Source of the DNA: a virus
Strand: one strand, 5' to 3'
DNA: 64,000 nucleotides
Virus record (IMG/VR): IMGVR_UViG_3300021961_011268
Span: 1 to 64,000 of that record
Part shown: one piece after another, positions 37,816 through 46,087 of the stretch
Numbering within the stretch: the stretch's first letter is position 1
Layout of the letters: each line of letters starts with the position of its first letter
Notes under the pieces: generated by a model
What the model was told of the DNA's origin: nothing
What the model saw: the letters and a program-made list of their open reading frames with translations, nothing else
Databases searched by the model: none
Translations under genes and position numbers: made by a program

Positions 37816-38709
37816 ATGTCATTTGAAAATTTAAAACGCAATCGAAATAATATTGCAAAACTTGTTGAAGAAGCAAATAAAGTTGGTGGCACAAATACTC
37901 GTCAAGAAGACGAAAGAATGTGGAAACCGACAGTTGATAAGGCAGGTAATGGTTATGCTGAAATTCGCTTCTTACCTCAAGTTGATGGAGAAGATCTACC
38001 ATGGGTACAATATTGGGACCATGGTTTCAAAGGTCCATCTGGTCTATGGTATATTGAAAAATCACTCACATCAATTGGGCAAAATGATCCTGTATCAGAA
38101 TCAAATAGCGTTCTCTGGAATTCGGGTATTGAGTCCGATAAAGCAATTGCTCGTGATCGTAAACGTAGACTACATTATGTTTCGAATATTATGGTTGTCT
38201 CTGATCCAGGCAATCCACAAAATGAAGGCAAAGTCTTCATGTATATGTATGGTAAAAAGATCTTTGATAAGATTATGGATATTATGCAACCAGCATTCCA
38301 AGATGAAAAACCGGTTAATCCATTTGATCTTTGGGAAGATGTTACATTCAAAGTGAAAATCCGTCAAGTTGAAGGATATCGCAATTATGATAAATCTGAG
38401 TTTGTAAGAAATGACGTATTCCGCGATGATGACCATCGTGAAGAAGTTTATAATCAAGTTCATAAACTTTTTGAATTCGTTGACCCTAATTCATATAAAT
38501 CATATAATGAATTGAAAGCAAAACTCAATCAAGTTCTTGGTGTTGAAAATAATCTTTCAGTTCGTGAAATGGATCAACTTGGTGAAGCAACTCCTCCAAC
38601 TCCACAAGTTGAAAAAGTAGCGAAACCGGTGACTGCTGAAGAATATTCATCAATGGAAGATACTGATGAAGATACATTTCAATATTTTGCAAAACTAGCG
38701 AATAGTTAA
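37816..38709 (+). CDS. 32: Single-stranded DNA-binding protein gp32, cysteine-free
   Basis: Coats single-stranded DNA in replication, recombination and repair. The N-terminal cooperativity region LKRNRNNIAKLVEEA (LAST-like basic stretch), the OB-fold core (YAEIRFLPQVDGEDLPWVQY, VFMYMYGKKIFDKIMD) and the acidic C-terminal tail (SSMEDTDEDTFQYF) are as in T4 gp32 (297 versus 301 aa). No cysteine occurs anywhere, so the zinc ribbon of T4 gp32 (His64, Cys77, Cys87, Cys90) is missing; His at WDHGF remains. Own promoter and strong terminator, as expected for a highly expressed gene. Confidence 0.93.
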   Translation: MSFENLKRNRNNIAKLVEEANKVGGTNTRQEDERMWKPTVDKAGNGYAEIRFLPQVDGEDLPWVQYWDHGFKGPSGLWYIEKSLTSIGQNDPVSESNSVLWNSGIESDKAIARDRKRRLHYVSNIMVVSDPGNPQNEGKVFMYMYGKKIFDKIMDIMQPAFQDEKPVNPFDLWEDVTFKVKIRQVEGYRNYDKSEFVRNDVFRDDDHREEVYNQVHKLFEFVDPNSYKSYNELKAKLNQVLGVENNLSVREMDQLGEATPPTPQVEKVAKPVTAEEYSSMEDTDEDTFQYFAKLANS

Positions 38710-38729
38710 AATTTCTTTCATAGAACTAA

Positions 38730-38755
38730 GGGAGAGCTTCGGCTCTCCCTCTTTT
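38730..38755 (+). terminator. Strong terminator with UUCG tetraloop after gp32
   Basis: GGGAGAGC TTCG GCTCTCCC (38730-38749) then TCTTTTT. Eight GC-rich pairs and an extra-stable tetraloop, in otherwise AT-rich DNA. It separates the plus-strand early block from the convergent minus-strand late genes. Confidence 0.93.
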
Positions 38756-38784
38756 TAACGATTATATTATTATCAATTTTTTAA

Positions 38785-40476
38785 TTAGTAGGCCATTGCT
38801 TCGTCATAACCAAAGGTATTTCGTAAACTTGCAATAGGCATAGAAGCTCCATTTAAATTTGTTGTTTGTTGCGAATTATTAACAACCTGCGTTGATGCAT
38901 CTTGGGGTGCTATTATTACATTATTTCCATTTGCAGATTGCTCAGCGTCTCTATTAGCTTGTGCTAATTGACTTGCTTTATTAACATCTCTTGCTATTAA
39001 CGCTGCTTCAGTGGCAAGACTTAGTGCTGTTCCTACACCGGGGAACGTTGAAGCAATACCTCCACCTAGCTCTAAAGCTGCTCCAACAAAATCACCCTTT
39101 ATAGCTCTTTTGACAGCGAATCCTGAACCCATTATTAAGCCAAGGCCAGGAAGTTTTTTAAAAAAGCCTTTAGCTAATCCTTTTGCGGCTGCTTCACCAG
39201 TTTCCTTTGCAGCTACTACTGCGACTTGTTTACCGGCTGTTTTTGCAGCTACGTTTGTAGCAGTTTGTGCTGCACCTTTAACACCTTTCCCTACTGTTTT
39301 TGCTACACCAATTGCACCTTTCCCTACTGTTTTTGCTACACTAATTGCACCACTTACAATTCCCTTCAATGCTTTAAATCCTTTAAGAAGTTTATATGCA
39401 ATAAAAGTTTCGATCAATAATTCGAGGCCAGTCGATATCACATCGCCATGCTCTTTAAAAAAATCTACGATTCGAGTGAACGTTGATACAATACTTTCTT
39501 TTAAGGATACTAGATCATCTATAAGTTTCCCAGATTTTAAATATTCTATTAAATTTTTAAAAGCATCTGACTTAATAAACGTATTGAATCCTAGTACTAG
39601 TGCTATCAATCCAGCACCTTTAAGAGCAGTCTTAATAAAATCCCAAAGAGTTTCAGCGCCGGCTTTGATTTTTTCACCAACAAATTCCACCCCTTTACCA
39701 GGAGCCTTTTTAACCTTTTCTAGTAAAGATTCTTTATTAGCTAGTTTTTCAATCTTAGCTCTTTTCGCGTCTGCTTTAGCTGCAGCTAGTATTTCTTTTC
39801 TTCGCTCGGCAACTTGTTTTTTAAAATCTTCTTTTTCTTCTTTTCTTTGTTTTATACGGTCTGCTCGCTGTTCCCAAAATTCGAATTTACGCATTTCATG
39901 TGCGACGACCATTTCAGTTAACGTGAATTTGCCTTGTTCATATATACTTTTAAGAGTTCCTAATAAACCTTTTCTTTGCTCTTGAGCTTGCTTTTGAGCT
40001 TGCTCTTGAGCTGCTCGAGCTTTTCGTCCATCCGTTAATAACAGTTGAGGGACATCATTAATAGCAGCTGGTAGAGCTAATAATGCAGGCTTTAGTTGTG
40101 ACACGACTTCATTAGAAAAATCTGTTGTTATTTGAATTAATTTGCCTATATTATCTTGTACGGCTTTATGAGTTAGGCTATCTTTTTCTGTAATTTTTAA
40201 TATATCGCCTATATTATTTTGTACGGCTTTATGAGCTAGGCTATCTTTTTTTACAATTTTTAATATAGTTTTATCATGGTCTTTTATTTCTTTATTATGT
40301 TTTTCTAGCTTTTCGTTATATTCGTTCTGAGTATCAAGTTTAGAGCTAATATCATCATGTCTTTTAGAATCATCTTCATCAGTAGATAACTTCGCAATGG
40401 CTTTATTTAAACCTTTGTTTTCCTCTTGTTTAAATTCTTCTTTCTCTTTACTTCGAAGAGATTTTACGTCTTCCAT
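38785..40476 (-). CDS. Tape-measure-like / hub structural protein (gp29-like position), 563 aa
   Basis: A long helical protein: charged coiled-coil N-terminus (SKEKEEFKQEENKGLNKA), two tandem 21-residue units (KDSLAHKAVQNNIGDILKI, KDSLTHKAVQDNIGKLIQI), Ala/Lys helices, then a hydrophobic Gly/Ala region with GVAKTVGKG repeats and membrane-active segments (ALKGAGLIALVLGFNTFI), ending in Gln/Asn-rich sequence. This is what tape-measure or injected proteins look like, and its size is close to T4 gp29 (590 aa). It is the last gene of the minus-strand hub cluster. Identity as gp29 is by size, composition and position. Confidence 0.55.
   Translation of the reverse strand: MEDVKSLRSKEKEEFKQEENKGLNKAIAKLSTDEDDSKRHDDISSKLDTQNEYNEKLEKHNKEIKDHDKTILKIVKKDSLAHKAVQNNIGDILKITEKDSLTHKAVQDNIGKLIQITTDFSNEVVSQLKPALLALPAAINDVPQLLLTDGRKARAAQEQAQKQAQEQRKGLLGTLKSIYEQGKFTLTEMVVAHEMRKFEFWEQRADRIKQRKEEKEDFKKQVAERRKEILAAAKADAKRAKIEKLANKESLLEKVKKAPGKGVEFVGEKIKAGAETLWDFIKTALKGAGLIALVLGFNTFIKSDAFKNLIEYLKSGKLIDDLVSLKESIVSTFTRIVDFFKEHGDVISTGLELLIETFIAYKLLKGFKALKGIVSGAISVAKTVGKGAIGVAKTVGKGVKGAAQTATNVAAKTAGKQVAVVAAKETGEAAAKGLAKGFFKKLPGLGLIMGSGFAVKRAIKGDFVGAALELGGGIASTFPGVGTALSLATEAALIARDVNKASQLAQANRDAEQSANGNNVIIAPQDASTQVVNNSQQTTNLNGASMPIASLRNTFGYDEAMAY
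40145..40270 (-). repeat. Two tandem 63-bp units within the tape-measure-like gene
   Basis: The units begin near 40145 and 40208, differ at a handful of positions and keep frame (21 codons each). They encode the two KDSL(A/T)HKAVQ(N/D)NIG repeats. Confidence 0.75.
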
Positions 40477-40483
40477 TAGCTAA

Positions 40484-40945
40484 TTACCTCTCTGTTGTCG
40501 ACTCTAGTTGTACAACACCATTATTAATAAGCTTTGCTCTATTCTTCATATGCTGTTCTTTGAGTTCTTCTTTACTTCCCCCAAAATAAGGAACGGCATG
40601 TCCTTCCATAATCATTATTTCTGTCACTGGAATCCAATTATCTGTAACTGGATAATACACAATAAAATCTCCTAGGATACGGCCAAATTTGCCTTTCATA
40701 TCCTCACCTTTTTTATTGATTTGTGTTTTTAATATTGGATTACCTTTAAGCAATTCTTTCAATCTTGCTTTTGCAGCAAGACCAAATTTCTTTTCAACAA
40801 TATCACTTGTACGAGATTCAGGAGTATCAATTCCCATAATACGCACACGTTCACCTTTAATCATGATATTAAAACCAAGATCGATATCAACATCAACAGT
40901 GTCGCCATCAACTACTTTATTTATTTTACAGTTGTATTCGTACAT
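40484..40945 (-). CDS. Thermonuclease-like (SNase-domain) protein
   Basis: SNase motifs in order: KVVDGDTVDVDIDLGF (calcium Asp), GERVRIMGIDTPESR (Arg and catalytic Glu), and KGKFGRILGDFIVYY (second Arg). 153 aa without signal peptide. It lies between gp51-like and tape-measure-like genes on the minus strand and its ATG overlaps the stop of the upstream gp51-like gene. Thermonuclease homologues are common in marine T4-like phages; it may degrade host DNA or be carried in the virion. Confidence 0.88.
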   Translation of the reverse strand: MYEYNCKINKVVDGDTVDVDIDLGFNIMIKGERVRIMGIDTPESRTSDIVEKKFGLAAKARLKELLKGNPILKTQINKKGEDMKGKFGRILGDFIVYYPVTDNWIPVTEIMIMEGHAVPYFGGSKEELKEQHMKNRAKLINNGVVQLESTTER

Positions 40946-41088
40946 TATCTACTTCTCATCTTTCTGGCTTCTTCTTCGTTTAATCGTTTTTCTTCTTCTA
41001 AATGATCTTGTAATAGCGAAATATATACGTCTAGTTCCCAAGGTATTAAATTCTCTATCTCAGTCAAACTATATTTAAAAACATGCAT
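40945..41088 (-). CDS. gp51-like small baseplate hub assembly protein, 47 aa
   Basis: Short frame between gp26 and the nuclease reading MHVFKYSLTEIENLIPWELD then VYISLLQDHLEEEKR, a pattern I recall from hub-associated small proteins in marine T4-like phages (KYSLTELxxMIPWExxVY). The open frame extends further upstream without a conventional start (only ATA or similar codons), so ATG at 41088 is used, which may be too short. The stop shares one base with the nuclease ATG. Probably an assembly factor for the hub. Confidence 0.6.
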   Translation of the reverse strand: MHVFKYSLTEIENLIPWELDVYISLLQDHLEEEKRLNEEEARKMRSR

Positions 41089-41141
41089 TAAAGTAAAACT
41101 CGTCTTATAATAGTTTATAAGATTATTATGAGATAGAGCTA

Positions 41142-41852
41142 CTAAAAAAAATCATTCAGGCCTTTTATATTTACTTCATAATCTTCATTACAAGATGTAC
41201 ACTTTTTTGTTTCATTATATTGCAAATAAGGCATTTCTTCAGCGACAAATGCGGCAATTTTTTCAAACTGGTTTGACGATAATGAATCAATAAATGCATC
41301 TTGATCTTTGGTACTTTCATCAGCAAAAATAATTCTTTCGTCTTCTGTATTTACTGCTAAAATAGACGATTTAATTATTTCAAATGTTTCAGTTGTTTCA
41401 CTTTTATTTGCAGTAGATAAATTTACTAACTCATCATAAGTATAAAATTTCATTTCAAGAGATACATCATTTGTTAGTTTAACAATTTTGTCTACTTTTG
41501 TAGCATCTTTACTCATTACTACATCGTTAATATTCACTTTAATATCGTTTTGAGTATCACAATGAGGGCATTTATATATTAAATCAACGTTTTCGCCGGT
41601 TGATTGAGCTCTCAATTTAACAAAAATATACTCAACATCGAATGATGTAAGCTTTTTTGTATCAACATCTTCTACGCACGCATCAATTAATTTTAAAATT
41701 GATCTCATAATCATTTTATCATCATTTGATTCTTTTGCTTGAAGCAGAATCTTTTCTTCTTTTACCAGGTAAGGTCGATATGAAACAGTTTTTCCTGTAC
41801 TCGGTATAGTCATTTCATGCAAGGTTGCATTATTTAAAATTGGCAAAGCCAT
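41142..41852 (-). CDS. 26: Baseplate hub subunit gp26-like
   Basis: The N-terminus ALPILNNATLHEMTIPSTGK, VSYRPYLVKEEKILLQAKES is the typical start of gp26/gp51 hub proteins of T4-like phages. Two cysteine pairs, CPHC near residue 95 and CTSC near the C-terminus, could bind zinc. 236 aa versus 208 in T4. A late-type promoter motif lies 36 bases upstream. It participates in hub assembly; exact copy number in the virion is unclear. Confidence 0.8.
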   Translation of the reverse strand: MALPILNNATLHEMTIPSTGKTVSYRPYLVKEEKILLQAKESNDDKMIMRSILKLIDACVEDVDTKKLTSFDVEYIFVKLRAQSTGENVDLIYKCPHCDTQNDIKVNINDVVMSKDATKVDKIVKLTNDVSLEMKFYTYDELVNLSTANKSETTETFEIIKSSILAVNTEDERIIFADESTKDQDAFIDSLSSNQFEKIAAFVAEEMPYLQYNETKKCTSCNEDYEVNIKGLNDFF

Positions 41853-41887
41853 AATATATTATCTCCAATAGTTTATATTATAATCAT

Positions 41888-41895
41888 TATTTATA
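41888..41895 (-). promoter_or_regulatory. Late-type promoter TATAAATA (minus strand)
   Basis: TATTTATA on the plus strand, 36 bases before the gp26 start at 41852. Confidence 0.55.
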
Positions 41896-41899
41896 ATCG

Positions 41900-42655
41900 T
41901 TAAAATAGTTGTGCAACTCGTGATATAAGTGAGCCAGCAAGAACTTTACCTAGTTCTTCATCTTTATTTGATATTCCTGGGATTCTTGTTTTAAAATCAT
42001 CATAATTTAATTCTACTGTAAGCTCCGCAATTCCATCGAGTTCATTATTAAATTCAAAACCTGACACAATTTTAGGAAATGCTCTATTTAATATCACTTC
42101 ATATGTTATTTGATCATCAGTTATAAAATCAAGATCAATTTCGCCTTGAGCTAAATCAAATGGTCCAATTTTTGGTAATCTATTTTGTAAGTTTGAAGGA
42201 AGCTTTGGTAAACCCAATGATGTTTGATAAACTGGTAAACCAAAACCTTTTTTAAGAGCTGATATAATTACAGTTTTTTCGTATTCCGATTTATATCTAA
42301 CTTCGTATGTATCTTCATTAAATGCCAAAGCCTGCCAACGATCAAAATAATCTTTGATGCCGAAATCATTTAATACCATAAAGGTCATAGATACATCTCC
42401 ATAAGTAATACCATTTACTTGCTGTACTTGTATCGCCCCAATAGTTTTTTCTGCGCTCACTAAATTTTTGCCTGGTATGTTAACAGCTTTACATAATAAA
42501 TTATGTTCACGACTAGCATTACCATTTGGACTGCCGAGCGATGGAAGCGTGACTTTATATAAATTAGTATGTGCTACACCTCCACCTTTGCCAATCACAG
42601 ATTTTAATTGATCTACTGAATATACCATTAAATCATACTCCTTGAATCTCGCCAT
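41900..42655 (-). CDS. Tail-tube-fold protein, gp54-like baseplate tube initiator
   Basis: Tail-tube fold indicated by LYKVTLPSLGSPN, LLCKAVNIPGKNL, YGDVSMTFMVLNDFGIKDYF, DRWQALAFNEDTYEVRYKSE and a C-terminal GIAELTVELNYDDFKTR. At 251 aa it is longer than the tail tube gp19 (163 aa), and it sits with hub genes, so the tube initiator gp54 (320 aa) is the better match. It overlaps the upstream gene by 28 bases. It would form the first ring on which the tube polymerises. Confidence 0.65.
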   Translation of the reverse strand: MARFKEYDLMVYSVDQLKSVIGKGGGVAHTNLYKVTLPSLGSPNGNASREHNLLCKAVNIPGKNLVSAEKTIGAIQVQQVNGITYGDVSMTFMVLNDFGIKDYFDRWQALAFNEDTYEVRYKSEYEKTVIISALKKGFGLPVYQTSLGLPKLPSNLQNRLPKIGPFDLAQGEIDLDFITDDQITYEVILNRAFPKIVSGFEFNNELDGIAELTVELNYDDFKTRIPGISNKDEELGKVLAGSLISRVAQLF

Positions 42656-43221
42656 ACTTTACCTTGACTTCCTTTCTCCCAATCAGCCGTTGGAAGAAAT
42701 GCAGCAATTTCCCATTCAGGAGGAGAAACAAGAGCAAATCTTGATCTTACATGGTCGGTCAAATAATGTTTGAAAGCAGGTTTAAACCATTTATATTTTG
42801 CTGCAGATTTTAACTTTTGATAGTTAAGTTGCAATCTTGTTGTTTCATCATTTTTTTGATTATTTGTAGGTGTATCATTAATTAAAGAATCAAGAAGTTT
42901 TCCTCTTAAAAGAGGTGGAAGATAATGCATATTTAATCCATAGAATCCACCTGGAGCTTTTTCAATAACAATTGTAAGAGGAAATCTATCATAATATGGC
43001 AATGTGTCTTTCAGCTTTGGATCATAAAAATACATTACCATTTGTCCAGGTAAAAACCCTGATCGAAGAGTGACTTCTTCTTCCTTCATCAGCGCGCTAC
43101 GTTTTGTTATTTTACCGAGTTCTTTGGCTTTTTGAGTAAACCATTCAATCGATTGTTTTGTCTTTGGCGTAATACCAGCTTTAAATGCTTCAGCACTGAG
43201 TTCTTTAAATATTTCAGACAC
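42628..43221 (-). CDS. Conserved T4-like virion or assembly protein, 197 aa
   Basis: The block GQMVMYFYDPKLKDTLPYYD, RFPLTIVIEKAPGGFYGLNM and HYLPPLLRGKLLDSL is strongly conserved in my memory of marine T4-like phages, where it is encoded near hub and head-completion genes, but I cannot name it safely. C-terminal segments KYKWFKPAFKHYL and RFALVSPPEWEIAAFLP follow. Basic overall. It has its own late-type promoter motif 27 bases upstream. Probably structural. Confidence 0.6.
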   Translation of the reverse strand: MSEIFKELSAEAFKAGITPKTKQSIEWFTQKAKELGKITKRSALMKEEEVTLRSGFLPGQMVMYFYDPKLKDTLPYYDRFPLTIVIEKAPGGFYGLNMHYLPPLLRGKLLDSLINDTPTNNQKNDETTRLQLNYQKLKSAAKYKWFKPAFKHYLTDHVRSRFALVSPPEWEIAAFLPTADWEKGSQGKVWRDSRSMI

Positions 43222-43246
43222 AAATTAATTCCTATTTAATATAGAT

Positions 43247-43801
43247 CTATTTATAATCGTATTTAAATAATTCAATATCTTTTTTATACTCGTAAGCCAC
43301 AATATCAATAAGTTCTTGGTTATAATAATCGGTATAATGTGTATGTTCTGAAGTATTTTGCGGTTCTCCTAATGGTTCATATACATTATAAAAATCTTGT
43401 ATTATTTTAAAATCTTTGTCTAAGTTTTCAAATTGAAGTATATGATCAATATTATCATTAATAAATTTATATTGCTCTTTTTTTACACAACCATATCCTT
43501 TTACCCATTGTTTCTTAATAAATCCCGCAAAGTCATGTTTCATGTCAGTTGTTCTTTTGATATAATGATAACCTGAAACCATACGATCCCAAGGATTACG
43601 AACAACTACAAATGTAGTACCAAGATCACCATATGTTTTTTGCAAAAAATTCATATCAGCATGCTTACCCATATAAATGCTTTTATGACCTAATTGCTGA
43701 GTATTTGATATATGTTTTACTAACCAATTTGAAATAGATACTCCAGCAGTTTTTGGAATATGAATAAATGTGCTATATGGTTTTTCAATCAAAACTGTCA
43801 T
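43247..43801 (-). CDS. Sulfotransferase-family protein inside the late cluster
   Basis: FIHIPKTAGVSISNWL is the PAPS 5'-phosphosulfate loop and FVVVRNPWDRMVSGYHYI the 3'-phosphate motif of the sulfotransferase family 2. 184 aa. It starts within the 3' end of the gp4 gene (17-base overlap) and so is transcribed with late head/baseplate genes. It is unrelated at the motif level to the sulfotransferase at 2713. The acceptor may be a glycan on host or virion. Confidence 0.82.
   Translation of the reverse strand: MTVLIEKPYSTFIHIPKTAGVSISNWLVKHISNTQQLGHKSIYMGKHADMNFLQKTYGDLGTTFVVVRNPWDRMVSGYHYIKRTTDMKHDFAGFIKKQWVKGYGCVKKEQYKFINDNIDHILQFENLDKDFKIIQDFYNVYEPLGEPQNTSEHTHYTDYYNQELIDIVAYEYKKDIELFKYDYK
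43248..43255 (-). promoter_or_regulatory. Late-type promoter TATAAATA (minus strand)
   Basis: TATTTATA on the plus strand, 27 bases upstream of the gene starting at 43221 and overlapping the stop of the sulfotransferase gene. Confidence 0.55.
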
Positions 43802-44297
43802 ATTTAGTTTTCTTTTTTCTGCCTCTACGCATTGTCATCGGTTTTAAAGGCTTTGTTGATTTTGGTTTAATTCCCATTTTTTCTAATTCGTTTTCAGTCC
43901 AAATCAAAAACTTCCAATTACGATCATCACAATATTCTTTTGCAGCTTTCCATTTATTATTATTCTTAATATAATCAAAGCTTTCATTTAAATATCTTTT
44001 TGTCTTTCTACCTGGAAATTTAGGCGGTTTTGTTTGTGAATATGGTTTTATTTCAATAAGAGCAACTTCGCCATTCTTAAATTTAATTTTAAGGTCTGGA
44101 AAATAACGATGGTACTTACGATCCATCTCATAAAAGTATGGAATGATAATTTCTTCTGAACTCCATTTGAGCACATCAGTATTATTATCACACCATTTAA
44201 AACAATAACGTTCCCACATTGATCTCCATATGATTTTTGTTGGATCTCCTTCGTATTTATGTGGATTTTTTAATGTAAATTTACCTGAATACGCCAT
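43785..44297 (-). CDS. 4: Head completion protein gp4 (nuclease-fold)
   Basis: Clear match to T4 gp4: AYSGKFTLKNPHKYEGDPTK, IIWRSMWERYCFKWCDN, IIPYFYEMDRKYHRYFPDLK and VALIEIKPYSQTKPPKFPG; the Asp (YFPD) and E-x-K (IEIKP) residues belong to a restriction-endonuclease-like fold. T4 gp4 acts after DNA packaging when heads join tails. 170 aa versus 150. First gene of the minus-strand late cluster, divergent from gp48. Confidence 0.9.
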   Translation of the reverse strand: MAYSGKFTLKNPHKYEGDPTKIIWRSMWERYCFKWCDNNTDVLKWSSEEIIIPYFYEMDRKYHRYFPDLKIKFKNGEVALIEIKPYSQTKPPKFPGRKTKRYLNESFDYIKNNNKWKAAKEYCDDRNWKFLIWTENELEKMGIKPKSTKPLKPMTMRRGRKKKTKYDSFD

Positions 44298-44307
44298 GAA
44301 TTATCTT

Positions 44308-44315
44308 TATAAATA
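44308..44315 (+). promoter_or_regulatory. Late-type promoter TATAAATA before the baseplate operon
   Basis: Exact octamer in the 51-base divergent gap, 33 bases before the gp48 GTG. No equivalent is visible for the gp4 gene on the other strand. Confidence 0.6.
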
Positions 44316-44348
44316 GAACTATTACTATATATTATATGGAGAAACTTT

Positions 44349-45365
44349 GTGCCAGAAACCCCAGAGATACAACCAGAAAGTGTTGAACCTGAATATAGCC
44401 TAAAAGAAGATTTTGATCTAAGATATCCTATAGATCAAAATTATTATCAGGCTGAAATTCGTTTTTCTGTATACGAAGTCGATAATGATATTGCAGAACT
44501 TGATCTATCATTGCAACTAGGCGATAATAAAGCAGATGATGAAAAAAGTAATAAAGCAAATGGCGAGCAAATATCAAATCTCGGCGTTGATGAATTATTA
44601 AAGGGCAGCACCTCATCAAAATATAAAAAAGTAGAAGGAAGAGATGTATCTTTGTATCTTCCAGCAGGCCTTGCATTTAATGATGGTGTTAGTTACGACC
44701 AAGTCAATATTGGCACTTTGGGAATAATAGCAGAAGGCATGATGGGCAGTAAAAAAGGTAATATGCTTAGTGATTTAGGGAAAAATGCTACAGATATTTT
44801 AGAAAATTTGGGAAAAGGCGCAGGTGGCGGTGGCGATCTCGGAAAATTAATAAACGCAAAAATAGCTAGTTTTGGCGGAGAAGGTATTGGTGGTGCAGTA
44901 TCTGGTGCCTTACGCGTAAAAGAAAATCCTCATACAAGAGTACTTTTTGGATCTGTGCCAATAAGAGAATTTCAGTTTGCATTTCAATTCTTACCGACTA
45001 GCAAAAAAGAAGTAAAGGCTATTCATAAAATAATTCGGGTCTTTCGAGAAGAACTTTATCCAAGAGGTATAGCAAAAGTTGGTAATACTTATAATGGATT
45101 TGACTATCCTAATGTATTTAAAATAGAATTTTTTTATCAAGATAAACCCTTAACTAATGCTCCTAAAATTATTGAATGCTATTTAACCGGTGCTCAAACA
45201 AACTATAACCCAAACATAATGTCATTTTTTGAAGACGGAAAGTTCACAGAAATTACTTTAAATCTAACCTTTATCGAAGAAAGAATTCTTGTAAGGCAAG
45301 ATATTGAGGAACAATATAAGGAACAAGCGGAATTGGATAATCCAAATCTGGAGGTAGAGATTTAA
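44349..45365 (+). CDS. 48: Baseplate tail-tube cap gp48
   Basis: Conserved block NPHTRVLFGSVPIREFQFAF, FLPTSKKEVKAIHKIIRVFR, EELYPRG and C-terminal ITLNLTFIEERIL mark gp48, which sits on the hub under the tube initiator. 338 aa versus 364 in T4. A Gly-rich stretch (GKGAGGGGDLGKL) lies in the middle. Start codon is GTG at 44349 with SD GGAGA upstream. First gene of the long plus-strand baseplate operon. Confidence 0.88.
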   Translation: MPETPEIQPESVEPEYSLKEDFDLRYPIDQNYYQAEIRFSVYEVDNDIAELDLSLQLGDNKADDEKSNKANGEQISNLGVDELLKGSTSSKYKKVEGRDVSLYLPAGLAFNDGVSYDQVNIGTLGIIAEGMMGSKKGNMLSDLGKNATDILENLGKGAGGGGDLGKLINAKIASFGGEGIGGAVSGALRVKENPHTRVLFGSVPIREFQFAFQFLPTSKKEVKAIHKIIRVFREELYPRGIAKVGNTYNGFDYPNVFKIEFFYQDKPLTNAPKIIECYLTGAQTNYNPNIMSFFEDGKFTEITLNLTFIEERILVRQDIEEQYKEQAELDNPNLEVEI

Positions 45366-45367
45366 TA

Positions 45368-46084
45368 ATGTCATCGTATTTTAAAAATTTCGAACAAATT
45401 GACTATCAATTCGGCAATGAAGTAACAACCGCAAAGATTCAAAACTTAACGCAGTCAGTAAGAATTGAAGATATTATACAAGATGATATTTCATTTTATA
45501 ATCTCTATACAATTCTTGATGGTGATCGCCCTGATATATTGTCTTACAAGTTTTATAAAAATTCAAAATATCATTATACATTTTATCTTATGAACTCTAA
45601 GATACTCGAGTCAGGTTGGCCACTCGTATCAGCTGATGTTACTCAACTTGTTCAAACAGTACACCCAAATACAACACTTGTTACCCAAGATAGATTAGAC
45701 GGCAAAATGAATGTAGGACAAACGGTGACTGGATCTTCTTCAGGTGCAAGCGGTAAAATCGTGAGTAAAAGATATGACTTTGGTCAAATTATTATTGAAG
45801 GAACACATTCATTTAGTGGTAGTGAAGTAATCACATCAGATACTGGTGAAACTGTTACTCTTACTGCTGCGACTCCAGAATATTTATCGACTCATCATTA
45901 TGTTGATGGTAACGGAAACTATGTTGATGTTGATCCTTTTTCAGGTGATCCAAGTATCTATACTGTAGTTACATTTCTTGATCAATATAATAATGAAAAT
46001 GATAATTTAAAACAGATACGTATTATAAAACCAAGCGCGATTAATCAAGTACATACTGAATTTATGAGACTTTTGAAAGAATAA
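45368..46084 (+). CDS. 53: Baseplate wedge protein gp53-like, with beta-domain insert
   Basis: VRIEDIIQDDISFYNLYTIL, DGDRPDILSYKFYKNSKYHY and TFYLMNSKI correspond to the LysM-like N-terminal part of gp53 (YGNPQLYWVLLMCN region in T4), and the C-terminal QYNNENDNLKQIRIIKPSAI to its end. Between them is an inserted beta-sandwich-like segment (VTGSSSGASGKIVSKRYDFG) that recurs in marine phage structural proteins. gp53 joins wedges into the baseplate ring. Confidence 0.78.
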   Translation: MSSYFKNFEQIDYQFGNEVTTAKIQNLTQSVRIEDIIQDDISFYNLYTILDGDRPDILSYKFYKNSKYHYTFYLMNSKILESGWPLVSADVTQLVQTVHPNTTLVTQDRLDGKMNVGQTVTGSSSGASGKIVSKRYDFGQIIIEGTHSFSGSEVITSDTGETVTLTAATPEYLSTHHYVDGNGNYVDVDPFSGDPSIYTVVTFLDQYNNENDNLKQIRIIKPSAINQVHTEFMRLLKE

Positions 46085-46087
46085 TAT

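Noticed and set aside
39011-39985. 324-codon open frame on the plus strand
   Set aside because: It is antisense to the tape-measure-like gene; its Ala/Pro/Ser-rich sequence mirrors the Ala/Gly/Lys codons of the real protein and it has no convincing start context.
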